In this document: one piece after another, positions 36,901 through 47,264 of the stretch | How the letters are laid out: each line of letters begins with the position of its first letter | Numbering within the stretch: the stretch's first letter is position 1 | Source of the DNA: Brachypodium distachyon | Lineage: Eukaryota > Streptophyta > Magnoliopsida > Poales > Poaceae | Reading direction: 5' to 3' | DNA length: 64,000 bases | NCBI RefSeq assembly: GCF_000005505.3 | Contig: NC_016134.3 | Location: 19,766,370-19,830,369, forward strand | Program-made: the position numbers and the translations under genes | The notes under the pieces: model-generated | Databases searched by the model: none | What the model was told of the DNA's origin: nothing | The model's input: only the letters and a program-made list of their open reading frames with translations

Positions 36901-38275
36901 TAGTTTTGACTGGTGATGGTGTAGTGCTGTGCTTGTGCACACGGTCCTTCTTACGGTGGGACAATTTCGATTTTTATTTGAATAATTGTCCTTTGGCATT
37001 TGGTGCATTAGGCATGTATTAATTATACCAATATAATTGATTGGCCTTAATATGTAGTTCACTAAAACAGGATCATGCACCACCTCTCCGGTTTGAAAGT
37101 ATCCCCTTTTTTGGTTACAACCACATGAACTTGCTGTTGTTTTTTTGTAAGTGGCGGACACTTTATAAAAATTCTGGGACAAGAAATCCCAGCCGCCACT
37201 CCTAACTAGCTGTTAATGATGAACACACAGTAGCCATCCATATGTTGAAGCTGATACTCCAAATGGAAAAAAAACTATGATATTTACTGAAATGTATTCA
37301 TAACATAATCATGGGAATGTGTGCCTTATAAATGCTACTTTAGTCTTCAAATGATTACGCATGAACCCTGAGCTTGATCTGTTAAATGGAAGTTTAGTTT
37401 TCTCATTCACAGCAACAAAAACCTGTTAAAAGATATCTTGAATGGGATTGCCATTATTATATATGATGTAGTTATCCATACGGTGTGCACATGTTAGCAT
37501 GTCTCAACACCTTGAACTTCTAAAAGTGACATATGTTCAATTTCCTGGTTGGTCTTAAATCTGATTTTTTTTTCTGACATATCAAACTGTTAATATGCAG
37601 GAGCTTGATTTCCCAGAGGACCAGATCCAAATATCAGATGCTTTGACTGAGATGAGTCATGGTCAGTGGGAGGGGTGTCCAAAATCAGAAATCTATACTC
37701 CAGAAATGATTAACCTGATGGACAGTACCCAGCCTGATTTCTCAGCGCCCTCAGGAGAGTCACTCAGGCAGGTACAGTTTAGGATGATGGAATTCCTGAA
37801 CCGAACAGTCATAAGGTTACCAGAAAAGGTGGCAATGGGGGATACACTATCACAACAAAATGACCTAAAGGGGTTATCTCGGCAGAGCTCCACCAATTCA
37901 GTCCAAGATGGCCCATCTTGGGATTTGCTTTACAGGCTCAATCGACATAGCCTTCAAAGGAAGAAATCTGGTAAAAGCAGGCTCCAGTTTGTCACTTCTG
38001 GGGACAATGAGACTGAGGATGACTTCTCACCTAAAGAAATAAACCATAGGCATCACCTTCACGAAGCAAATCTGGGGAGCTCGACAACCTCAATTGCGAT
38101 TTTCTGCCATGCCATCCCCATTCGATGCCTCCTTGCAGGCTTGCTGGACTGCAATCCTACGATGTCCCAAAGAATATGTATAGATGATTCCTCAGTCACA
38201 GTTCTTGAACATTCGCTAAGAACTGGGTGGCAAATAAAGAGGCTGAATGATACTGCACACCTCAGGCTTCTGTAG
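33956..38275 (+). CDS. Histidine-phosphatase (phosphoglycerate-mutase-like) family protein, 2 exons, about 409 aa
   Basis: Exon 1 is 33956-34510 and exon 2 is 37601-38275. The junction is phase 0 (CGG|GTGAGC ... ATGCAG|GAG) and lengths total 1230 nt with the stop. The ATG has Kozak-like context (GCCGCCATGG). A Ser/Pro/Ala-rich N-terminal region of ~110 residues is followed by the phosphatase fold: VVIVSHGE (residues 118-124), TARGERQARALAVFL, SPLDRARATA, EMSHGQWEG, SAPSGESLRQ and the C-terminal histidine in IFCHAIPIR (H355). The order and spacing fit the plant PGAM-like family, known from Arabidopsis At3g05170 (from memory). In typical members RHG carries the phospho-accepting histidine; here the arginine is serine. 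The start MGSAHS fits an N-myristoylation signal. The substrate is unknown. Confidence 0.9.
35062..35245. mobile_element. Probable MITE with palindromic end, in the intron
   Basis: An 11-bp inverted repeat around two bases (actgagaaata / tatttctcagt, 35072-35095) is followed by tcgatgataacaacc. A related end, gtcgactgggaaatgg, lies near 35215-35235. This resembles grass MITEs with ACTGAGAAAT/CAGTCGA ends. The limits and family are uncertain. Confidence 0.4.
35855..35897. mobile_element. Stowaway MITE right-end fragment
   Basis: The sequence ttattatggatcggagggag followed by TA (35898-35899) is a typical right terminus. The matching left end is not recognisable, so it is a truncated copy within the intron. 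Confidence 0.5.
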
Positions 38276-38881
38276 CTGCAAGCTGTTACGCTGTTCAGCA
38301 GGAATGCTGCTGATGTTATTATATGTGGTGCAAAGAAACTATCTGATCATATTTCGGAAATCTGATATGAGGTTATCTGCTGACATTCACCTACCCTACG
38401 TTGCCATGGGAAACGGAGTCTTCCTATTGTATTTCAGTTGTATTTACTGCCATATTGCACTGCCAGGAAGATCTGGCCTGTAATAGTGTTGTGCTGTAAT
38501 TTTTGCTTCCTTTGTTTTTTCTAAATTATTTGGTCAAGTGTAATTTCCAACTCATCTTTTTTGGTGCCACATCCTAGTGTATCATTCTTTTGACGGGTCA
38601 TTTTGTATGTACTGAGATATCTGTAAATACTTTGTAATTGGTGCTATGAGAAATGCTTAGGGGCTTGTTAACTTCTTTATCAGTTTTAAGTTTTAACACC
38701 TTAAGACAAATTGTAAGATACACAATATGACTTGCATGAGAGAAAAAAAACACTGGGTGCTTTGTTTATGGCATAATCCTCATATTGCTTAACAGGACTA
38801 GATTTTCAATTCATCTCACATAGGCACATTTTTTTGCAGAACATTCAGCCACATATTTGATATTAGACCTCTTTAGATATA

Positions 38882-39196
38882 CTTCATCCGTTTCGAAATG
38901 TAGGGCATATAATTTTTATCGACTTTCAAACTTTTAGAAGTTCAAGCCAGCGATGCCATTCGCGTGGCTAAAGCTGAAACAACTACTTATAGAAAAATAA
39001 CAACATATACAGATTCAAACTAAGATACTATGATAAACTTTTTTTTTCGCAAAACAAAATATATTTCACAATATATCTAATGATCCTATTTTGACATTGT
39101 AGATGTTCATATATTTTTTATAAAGTTAGCGATAGTTTGTTTAGAAAGTTGGCAGTCAACAAAAATTATACGTCCTTTATTTTGGAATTGTGGGAA
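38882..39196. mobile_element. Diverged Stowaway-like MITE (about 315 bp)
   Basis: The left end (cttcatccgtttcgaaatgt, then gggcatataatttttatcgac) pairs with the reverse complement of the right side (aaaggacgtataatttttg, then ttgac). TA lies at 38880-38881 and 39197-39198. The inverted repeat extends over about 50 bases with mismatches. Confidence 0.65.
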
Positions 39197-39436
39197 TACC
39201 AACCTAGGCCTGACAATCTAGGTTGGTCCCAACAATAAATTATAGAGAAATTATATTTTAAATTATTTTATATCATTTATAAATACAATAATTCATTCTA
39301 CCGATCGAATCCAAGTCACCAGTATTTTTAAATCATGAGAACTGAGAAGCATTGCATAAGAATGTCTCCATGTTCGGTGAAAGTTAAAAGCGCACCAAGT
39401 CCGGTAGCTTTATTCATCTCTATCTCAAAAACTGTT

Positions 39437-39655
39437 GGCGATAAGGGTGAAACCGAATCGGATATTATTCGGCTAAATTCGGATTCGATCCGACCGTACA
39501 GGATATGGTAAGAGAAATGTCTATCCGGTTGGATATGGATATGTTATTCGGATACGGTACACGATACGGTATAACCATAATCTGCCGGATATGGATTATT
39601 CGGATTTGAGGTCGGATCCAACAATAAAAATTCGGATACTACTATCCATTTTTTA
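39437..39655. repeat. hAT-like subterminal repeat region
   Basis: TAAGGGTGAAACCGAATCGG opens a stretch in which cggatatggat, attcgga and gaatcgg recur on both strands about ten times. Dense CGGAT/ATCCG motifs after an AGGGGTGAAA-like terminus are typical of subterminal regions of plant hAT elements. No transposase or opposite terminus was found. Confidence 0.5.
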
Positions 39656-40733
39656 ACCAAAATGTCAACGGTTGGGCGTTATTCCGTGTACCGATCTTAG
39701 CGTCCCAACGGTAATACTGAGCGGCCGTTGGATGGGCTCTCAGAAACAATTAGCTGCAGCAAGCTTGTTCTTGTTGTCGGAGATCATTGCATTGATCTAC
39801 TTCAAAAGCGGTGAAGCCACGAGAATCACTAAAGTATTCGAAAACCAAGTCCGGATGCTGCAACCGTCTCCGTTCTCGTGGAACACATCAATAATATTTC
39901 CCTTCCAAAAAATATATTTCCCTTGATATAGATGTGCCTTAAAACTTTCAGATTACTAATATTTCCTTTGATCGTCTTTGCCAAACATGACCGATATTTT
40001 TTATTTTTTAGTGATCTTACAGCCACCTTCAAGCAAACCCTTCAAAATAAAAATAAAATAAAAGAAGGCACCTACTGCTTACCAGACCTACTGCCCTCCG
40101 TGATGGAGGAATGATGCTAGAATGCCAATCAGTTTGAGCGTTGCCGTACATTTCATGAATGCTTGGAATTGCGCGCCGATCAATTTGTTGGTCGGTGATT
40201 GGTTAAAGATAGCTGTTCACGTAACAGTGAGCCTCGTTCTCAGACTTCAGCCTGACAGGAAGAAAGCTCTACTTGTAGACCTTTGAGGCTCGCTATGTTT
40301 TCTTCAAACAGGAATCATTTAAAGGGGTCTTTTTCTGTGAAAAACTGAAGGAAGACTCTGTTTCCTCCTCTTAGTCTCATTGATCTTACATGGCATGCAT
40401 TTAGTGATCCTGCATCTCATGATTTTCTTATGATTTCTTTGGCTGAAATGTGGAAATTGGAATTGATATGTACCAACCACCACCTGATAATAATATCAAC
40501 CGGTGCATCTCTCCCAGAACTCCACACTCAATCTCGCCACATTTATTGATGTACGAGAAAGGAGAAGTTCCAGCCTTTCATGCGTGTCCTTGCCAAGTTT
40601 CTTCCACCTATGTATACTACTTTCCGAGTGACAACTGACGATTGCTGTTTTCGGGTACTTCCTTTGTTTCCTCCTCTCACCAATCTTACGTTTTCATTTA
40701 TTTTTATTTCATTTTCTTGGTACTGCTATAGTG

Positions 40734-40742
40734 CTATAAAAA
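40734..40742 (+). promoter_or_regulatory. TATA box of the NPF transporter gene
   Basis: The motif ctataaaaa lies about 50 bases upstream of the ATG at 40791. Transcription would start near 40765, giving a very short 5' UTR. Confidence 0.65.
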
Positions 40743-40790
40743 GGAGCATCCATCCATCGGTATTCGGTAAGGCAGCTTCAGGGCAGCAGA

Positions 40791-43700
40791 ATGGCAGGCT
40801 TCATCACAGAAGCAGAGCAGGAGAAGCTGCCTCTTCTTCCTCTCCTTCATGGCACCCCTTCACAGTCACAGGTCACCCCTCTTCTTCCTCTCATTAGCAT
40901 CATGGTTTGGCAATAATTATTCACATAAATTGCGCTTCTTTACGATTTCGGAACTGCTGCGCATACGACACTTATGTGTCCGACGGATTGGCTCGATGGA
41001 TACGATAGCAGTGTGTCCGACGGATGGCTCGATGGCTCGACGGAACTGACAATTATGCATACGGCACATGGATGGATGGCTTGATGCGCACTATCAGACG
41101 TAAATTGTACAAGCAGGGTCTTACGTATAGCAATATTCTTGCGATTTCATGTATTCCTTCCGTTCCTAAATTAATTTGCACTAAAATCATGATAAGAATT
41201 TAGAAAGAGAGAGATGAGAGATAAGATAAGTTGCAGCTTGATCAGCTATTTTTTCAGAGATTCGGGCAGTGATAGTAGATTTCCTGGCAACTAGTAGGTG
41301 TTACCTGGATTTGTGGTCGTACATGCACGTAGAGCTTGATGTAGTACATCACAGATCAAAACTCTTACAATTAATCCTGGATAAGAAAGATCAAACGTTC
41401 AGTTTGTGCATTTATGTGAAACCGTAGGGCAGGTACACATCACACGTCACCAATTATGGATAATGATTACGGTTTTCAATCTTTACTGCTCATCTTAGTA
41501 GCAAAAACCCCAACCCGACACGGCATTTCGAAACGTCTGTATAGTTGGCTAAAATCTGTTAGTCTGTTAGTGCCTTGCTCTTTGATTCCCATGCTTGACT
41601 GCTGCTTCAACCGGGCAAGGGATTCATCCCAAGGCAGCAGTACTAGTAGTATCCCCTCACCCAAAAAGAAGAAAGGCAGCGGTTTCCATGTGGAGCTGCC
41701 GACGAGGGGAGGACAGATGTAATTTAGCGCGTTAAGACGAGTATACGTATAAAGCTGTTGAGATGGAAGTGCGGGCAGCCTGTGTCACTCGAGATCCCCG
41801 TCCATGCTCGATCTCAGCACCCACAGAGCGATGCCGATGCGCCTTTTTCTTCTCCGGTTCCCTTTCCTCGCCCGCTGCTCTGCTCTCACCACCCAACGGA
41901 CGAATCCCCCGTCCCAATGCCTCCGCAGGATCATCACGGCCCCTACACTGGCGACGGATCCGTCGATTTCAAGGGAGCTCCGGCGCCCCGAGAGCGTTCA
42001 GGGAAATGGCGAGCCTGCTGCTCCATTCTTGGTAACGCGCTCTCTCCCTTCCAGTGTTGGCGTGTTGCAGGAATCGGATGAACCAGAGATGGTTGATGAT
42101 CATTCACATTATGTTATGCTCTGTTCTTCTTCGCAGGCGGTGAATTCTGCGGCGCTCTGGCGTACTACGCGGTGGGGACGAACCTCGTGAGCTACCTGAC
42201 CAAGGTGCAGCACCGGAGCAACGTGTCGGCGGCGAGCAGCATTGCTTCTTGGCAGGGCACCTGCTACCTCGCCTCTCCGCTCGGAGCCTTCTTGGCAGAC
42301 TCCTATTGGGGGAGACACCGGACAATCGTCGTCTCCCTCACCATCTTCACCTTTGTAATTAAGCTCCTCTTGCTTCATTCACTAGTTACTACTCTACATA
42401 CAATGTCTGAAACAATTTTCTCTTTTCAAGGAATGGTTCACTATACTGATCATTGAGTTCTACAATGTCTGAAACATTTTGTGTGTGTCATTTTCTCGTT
42501 TCAGGGAATGGTTCTGCTGACGCTTTCTGCAGTGGCTCCGGAGATTGCAGATTCCGTGGTGATAATCTCTCCTCGGGACACCCTGTCCTCTCTAGGCCTT
42601 TACATGACGGCTCTGGGCTTGGGTGGTATCTGGCCTTGCGTGCCGACGTTTGGGGCTGACCAATTCGACGACACCGACGCCGCGGAGAAGACTCACAAGG
42701 AGCGCTACTACAACTGGTACTACTTCGCTGTCAACGGCGGCTTCTTCTTCGCCAGCACCGTCATGGTGTGGATCCAGGACAACTTGGGCTGGGGATTGGG
42801 TTTTGGGATCCCTACACTGTTCTCGGCGGCTGGCATTGCCGGTTTTCTCGCTAGCACGAAAATTTACAGGTACCAGAGGCCCGGAGGAAGCGCGCTTACC
42901 AGGGCTTGCCAGGTTGCCGTTGCGGCTATCCGGAAGATTCATGTTCATGTGCCGGTTGAGAGCTCTCTTCTCTATGAGATTCCTGGGAAAGAGTCTGCCA
43001 TTGCAGGCAGCCGGAAGCTGATGCACACGGATGGGTTGATGTATGCTTTTTGTTGCATATCTTCAATCTCTTCATTCTTGTCAATTTCGACAGAATTGCT
43101 AATATTAATTGCAGTCACTTGAGAATTGTAGATAACTAATTTTGAATCTTTTGGCCTTTTAGGTTTTTTGATCGAGCTGCTACTATCACTTACTCTGATA
43201 AAACATCTGCTGATAACCTACTGAACCCCTGGAAGCTTTGCACGGTGACACAAGTGGAGGAGCTGAAGATCCTGGCAAGAATGCTGCCTGTCGTAGTGAC
43301 AGCCATAATCTTCAACACCGCCGAAGCTTCGTTCCCGCTTTTCGTCGAACAAGGCAGCGTCATGGACAACCGGATCAATGGTTTCGATGTACCCCCGGCC
43401 TCCTTAATGACATTCAACTGCATCTGCATCCTTTTGTTGGCACCGACCTACAACAGGGTCCTTATGCCGATGGTGAGCAGGATCACCGGCATCAAGCGAG
43501 GCATCTCTGAGCTCCACCGCATCGGCATTGGCATGTTCTTTGCGATGCTTTCCATGGTAATGGCTGCATTGGTGGAGAATGCGCGTCTCCGCATCGCCGA
43601 AAACAGAGGTTTGGTGCACCAGAATGTCGTGGTCCCGATGAACATCCTATGGCAAGCGCCGCAGTACATCTTGGTGGGGGTGGCGAAGGTGTTCAGCGTG

Positions 43701-43985
43701 GTGGGTTTCATCGAGTTCGCCTATGAGCAGTCTCCTGATGCCATGAGAAGCATGTGCCAGGCTTGTGCTCTCATCATGGTCACACTGGGGAGCTATCTTG
43801 TCTCCATGATTCTAAAGATCGTCGGTTCGGTGACGGTGAAAGGAGGGAGCCATTACTGGATACCGGAGAACCTTAATGAAGGGCATCTTGATCGATTCTT
43901 CTGGTTAATGGCAGGATTACAGTTCCTGAACCTGCTTGCGTTCGTGTATTCCGCCACTAGGTTCAAGCGTAAAGTAGCTACTTAA
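40791..43985 (+). CDS. NPF (NRT1/PTR) family membrane transporter, NPF8-like, 5 exons, about 586 aa
   Basis: NPF proteins are proton-coupled importers of nitrate, peptides or hormones in plant membranes. Exons: 40791-40871, 41929-42031, 42137-42354, 42505-43040 and 43163-43985. Lengths total 1761 nt and all junctions keep frame. Exon 2 has the typical YTGDGSVDF and GKWRACCSIL. Exon 3 starts TM1 with GEFCGALAYYAVGTNLVSYL. Exon 4 carries the family signature CVPTFGADQFDD and WYYFAVNGGFFFAS, then the long central loop. Exon 5 has LLNPWKLCTVTQVEELK and the last six helices (NTAEASFPLFVEQG; WQAPQYILVGVAKVFSVVGF; YWIPENLNEGHLDRFFWL). The order and wording fit the peptide-transporter-like NPF8 group. 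ExxER in TM1, needed for proton coupling in the POT superfamily, reads EFCGA (residues 64-68). Splice sites were assigned by hand; the exon 4 donor could also lie nine bases upstream. Confidence 0.92.
40872..41928 (+). other. First intron of the NPF gene (1057 bp)
   Basis: It is bounded by GTCACC and CCGCAG and joins phase 0 on both sides. It contains a 25-bp imperfect direct repeat (tgtgtccgacggattggctc and tgtgtccgacggatggctcg, about 40976 and 41012) and a MITE left-end fragment near 41154 (attccttccgttcctaaatt). The short open frames in it have no support. Confidence 0.75.
42401..42515 (+). repeat. Tandem duplication around the intron 3 / exon 4 junction of the NPF gene
   Basis: The phrases caatgtctgaaaca, ttctc.tttca and ggaatggttc occur twice, at about 42401-42439 and 42463-42514. 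The second copy is the real acceptor (TTTCAG|GGAATGGTT). The first, TTTCAAG|GAATGG, is a decoy just upstream. Confidence 0.75.
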
Positions 43986-44479
43986 GCCTTATTGTTTCTT
44001 ATCATATGAGGTGTGTATGTTATGTGTGTTACATGAGACGTGAACATCAAGTCTGGAACCTCGGTCATATTAATCATGCAATCTATGTGTACGGTGGTGA
44101 TTTCTTTGTCAAACTCCGCCTTAAAAACATTTTTGATGACTTCAAAGGGAGCTAGAATAGATAGCTGTTTATGGTGTAGCCCAAAATGAGCTCAAAGCTA
44201 CCCCAAAAAAAAAGAACTCAAACGCGATTTATTTTTGTTGTAAAACAGTTGGTTAATACTTGTCGCAGTAAATCCCTTCCCTGTGCTCGTTCATTGAGCG
44301 AGATTTCAATATTCTATGATACCAAAAGGATAAAAGTAACCTCGCTTTGATACCGTTGGGCTTTTCTTGTTCAATGTTGTCACTGATATCTTGTACATGA
44401 GGGAAATTGGCTCTCAGGACATCAGTTTACGTGGGCCAAAAATTTGGGTTAATTTCATATAAGCCACAAAAATTTTAGC
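43986..44479. other. 3' flank of the NPF gene
   Basis: The first ~150 bases probably form the 3' UTR. The rest is AT-rich DNA without coding evidence, up to the start of the long direct repeat. Confidence 0.5.
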
Positions 44480-44799
44480 GAATTTGAAAAATGTCTTTCT
44501 AATTCTCATCTTTCGAAAAAAGCCATTGCAAATCTGTATATTCTTCGAAAAATGCCATCAATGGTCTGGCATTTCTCAAATGATGAGAATTGTAGTGGCA
44601 TTTTTCGAATTCACCAAAATTGCAGTGGCATGTATCAAATTAACCCTTGAGCAATTGGATGGGGTGTTCATGACTAACGAGTTGGAACAAAAATTCCCTA
44701 TGGTATCTGTTCAAGCCCTTTCTCGTTTGAATCGCCCTGCTTCCTCACTCGGGTTAAGCGACCTTCCGTGCTAATCGCCATCTCTTCAAATCTGAGCTT

Positions 44800-45830
44800 G
44801 GCAGAGTGATACACAAGGGCATTGTGGAGAGAGTCACTCAGATTTGGTGTAGGTCATGTAAAGGGAATAATTTCGCTCAGCATTTTAATAGTAGGCCGGG
44901 GGCTGTTCCTCGTGGCCTCCGTGGTTGCGCGATCCACATCACTGGTGTCAACAAGCGTGAAAATGCTTGCTTGTCGGCTACTGTCGATAAATTCACCGAC
45001 GTCTGAAGTATTACCGACCAAGATATTGAGCTTAAAATTCAATCAAATGCGTCAGCAGCCTGACTTCGGTGTGAAGAGGAACTTAAGTGGTATTTCAACG
45101 ATCTAAGGTTGAATACCTACTTAAAGTGGACGGTGATAGTAAGTTCTTTCATTTGGTGGCAAATGGTTGTAGTCGGAATAAACATATTTCACCCTACAAC
45201 GGGATATTATCCAGGGTGCTGATCTTCTTAAGCAACACATTACAAAATATTATCAAAAAAATTTCACTTCATCGGAAACCAGTTTTGTGAGTTTCGATGA
45301 GTCAAGATTGGGTAATATCCCCCAAGCCTCTAAGGCTGGAAATGGGTTCTTCGGGGCCCCTTTCACGGAAAAGAATGTCAAGGAAGCAGTTTTCCATATG
45401 GAACATAATAAAGATCCAGATCCAGAATGTTTCCCAACGGAATTCTATGAGACTTTTTGGAATGTTATCAAGAATGACCGGCTTTGTTCAATGATTCCCA
45501 CAATGGTATTCTCCCGCTTTTTAGCTTTAACTTTGGCGAGATCACTCCTACCAAAGGTGAAAGATCCTAATAGTATTCGTAGTATAGGCCCATTTGTTTC
45601 TTTACGTGGTCTTTAAATTTTTTTTACTAAGGTTGTGAATAGTCATATGAATAGCGTGGCGGACCTGTGGTGCACCTGACTGAAAATACGTTATGAAGGA
45701 AAGATATACTGTGGTGGTCTTTCATGAAACCATTCACGAACTGCATCAAAAAAAATTAAGCGAAGTCATCCGTAAAACTGATTTCGAGAAAGCCTATGAT
45801 AAAGTGAAATGTTTGTTCCTCATGTAGACT
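44800..45830 (+). pseudogene. LINE RT remnant inside the 5' LTR-like repeat
   Basis: Fragments in several frames match LINE reverse transcriptase: a segment with FPTEFYETFWNVIKNDRL, then LLPKVKDPNS, and later HETIHELHQKK followed by KTDFEKAYDKVK. Stops and shifts interrupt it throughout. The same remnant lies in the 3' copy (about 59922-60950), so it was part of the LTR before this element inserted. Confidence 0.7.
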
Positions 45831-46340
45831 CTTCGTACCAACAAAAGATATTAAGTGCAATGTTGGATTGAGTACTTTGCCTCCAGAAAGACAAACTCTT
45901 CTGATGTCATTTTTAATTTTTTTAAAGAAAACAAATGAAAGCAAACGAAAGAAGCAAAAGAAACACAAAATCTTTTTGAAAAAATTCTTTTTTTGGAGAA
46001 CAAACCAAGAGAGCAAAAACGAAACCAAAGAAAACCCAGAAAGAAAGAAAGACAGAAAGGAAAAACATATTTGGAGTTTTCCTTTTTCAAAAGCTAAATG
46101 AGGAGAACTAAAAAACCAAAATAAAAATAGAAAATCCTTTTGTATTTTTGAAGGGAAAAAAAAGCAAACACGATAACTAAAGACTAAAAAGAAAGAAAAC
46201 AATAAAAAGAAGAAAAGGATACGTACTCCCTCAATCTACGCACTGGATCCGTCTTTGGGCTTTCCTGCTCTCTGTGCACTTGCGGGGACTTATGGATATT
46301 TGATGTGTTGTAGTAAAATAAAACCCTTATATGGGCCGGG

Positions 46341-46641
46341 CCGTAAATCCTACGTGACGACGACCAAGTCAACATTTCGCAAGCACGAGTCAAAGACGCC
46401 TACGTGGCGCGGTCAATCCTACGTGGCAAAGGAATATTAGTCAACGAGTCAAGCCTCTCATGCCATGGTCAAAAGGTCAAATGAGCTAGAGTGGGCGGCA
46501 AGAAAGGTGAGACGAGGGGGCCCTTAGTCCATGGTGGACCATGGACCAAGCCTTACTTTTCTCACATGGTGCACACACAAAAGCTATGGACCAAACGAGC
46601 TACTTTTACCATTTTGCCCCCACTTTTCTCTCTCCCTCAAG
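46341..46641 (+). promoter_or_regulatory. U3 block with seven W-box cores and three ACGT cores, missing from the 3' copy
   Basis: GTCAA (W-box core on the minus strand) occurs at 46368, 46389, 46412, 46440, 46448, 46468 and 46476. CCTACGTGRC occurs around 46349, 46399 and 46418. The block ends ~35 bases upstream of the TATA box. In the 3' repeat the sequence jumps from GGGCCGGG to GGTAGCCATGG at 61469-61471, so this ~300-bp block is absent. Enhancer function is an inference. Confidence 0.55.
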
Positions 46642-46674
46642 GGTAGCCATGGTCATTTGTCATGGACCCCTAGG

Positions 46675-46683
46675 CTATAAATA
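46675..46683 (+). promoter_or_regulatory. TATA box of the 5' LTR
   Basis: The motif ctataaata lies in the 3' third of the repeat, followed by a C-rich run. The same box is found at 61504-61512 in the other copy. It marks the likely start of element transcription about 30 bases downstream. Confidence 0.7.
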
Positions 46684-47222
46684 CCCCCCATGGGGGCATG
46701 TATCATTCACTCTCACTTGAATAAACTCAAGGGGAGAGGGCTAGAGTGCTCCCTCTAAGGTTCGCTCTCGCGCGCCGCTCTCGACTCGAAGTCGATCAGC
46801 CTCGAGGAAGCCTTCTAGGGGACTCTAGTTTCGACGCTCCGAGTGAGCCTTGGTTGGCTCGGGCTCGAAGGAGAAGGGGTTGGGTTAGAGTTCCGAGGGT
46901 AGCCTAACCTCGATACTTGGAAAGACGCGTTCGGTCCAAGTACGAGGCGGCCCCGACGAATCTCTCACCGAAAGGTGTCTTGGGAAGATCCGCTCGGCCC
47001 AAGCCCTAGGCTAACAACCCCCTCGAAGCCTTTCCTAACATAGGATTAAGTTGCACCCGCAGGGTCGACCGAACCTATTCAAAAAATATCGACGTGTCAA
47101 CTTGTCCAAGTGTATGGCGACCTTCGCTATAAGGCCAGCGTACACGCCCTACCTTTATTCCTGTGCTTGTGCCATCGAGCATTGGCACCCCTTATTCTAA
47201 TTGTTGTCGAGAACAACAACAG

Positions 47223-47240
47223 TGGCACCGACCGTGGGGA
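47223..47240 (+). other. Primer-binding site of the Tat-type element
   Basis: TGGCACCGACCGTGGGGA lies one base after the LTR end. TGGCRCC followed by a GTGGGGA-like segment is the usual form in plant Gypsy elements. The 3' copy lacks this sequence after its end, as expected. Confidence 0.7.
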
Positions 47241-47264
47241 ACCCTCGCCGCAATTGAAGATTTA

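Larger units (their letters stand above)
34511..37600 (+). other. Long intron (3.09 kb) of the phosphatase-like gene
   Basis: It is bounded by GTGAGC and TATGCAG. It contains MITE fragments (about 35060-35245 and 35855-35897). The many short open frames have no support and no extra exon is needed, since the two flanking exons join in frame across the conserved domain. Confidence 0.8.
38276..40733. other. Intergenic DNA between the phosphatase-like gene and the NPF gene
   Basis: The first ~350 bases probably contain the 3' UTR of the phosphatase gene. A diverged MITE (38882-39196) and hAT-like repeats (39437-39655) follow. The open frame at 39672-39926 has no recognisable motif and is not called as a gene. 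Confidence 0.55.
44480..47221 (+). repeat. 5' long direct repeat, probable LTR of a Tat-type Gypsy element
   Basis: This ~2.74-kb block is repeated at 59603-62050 with high identity. It ends ...AACAACAACA directly before a primer-binding-site-like sequence, as a 5' LTR should. It carries a TATA box (46675-46683) and a leader region. It also includes a LINE RT remnant (about 44800-45830) and an A-rich stretch. The 5' boundary is only the point where similarity to the other copy stops. No TG start or target duplication is visible there, so the copy may be 5' truncated. Confidence 0.7.

Noticed and set aside
39672..39926. Short open frame between genes as a small protein gene
   Set aside because: No start context, motif or splice partner, and it adjoins hAT-like repeats.
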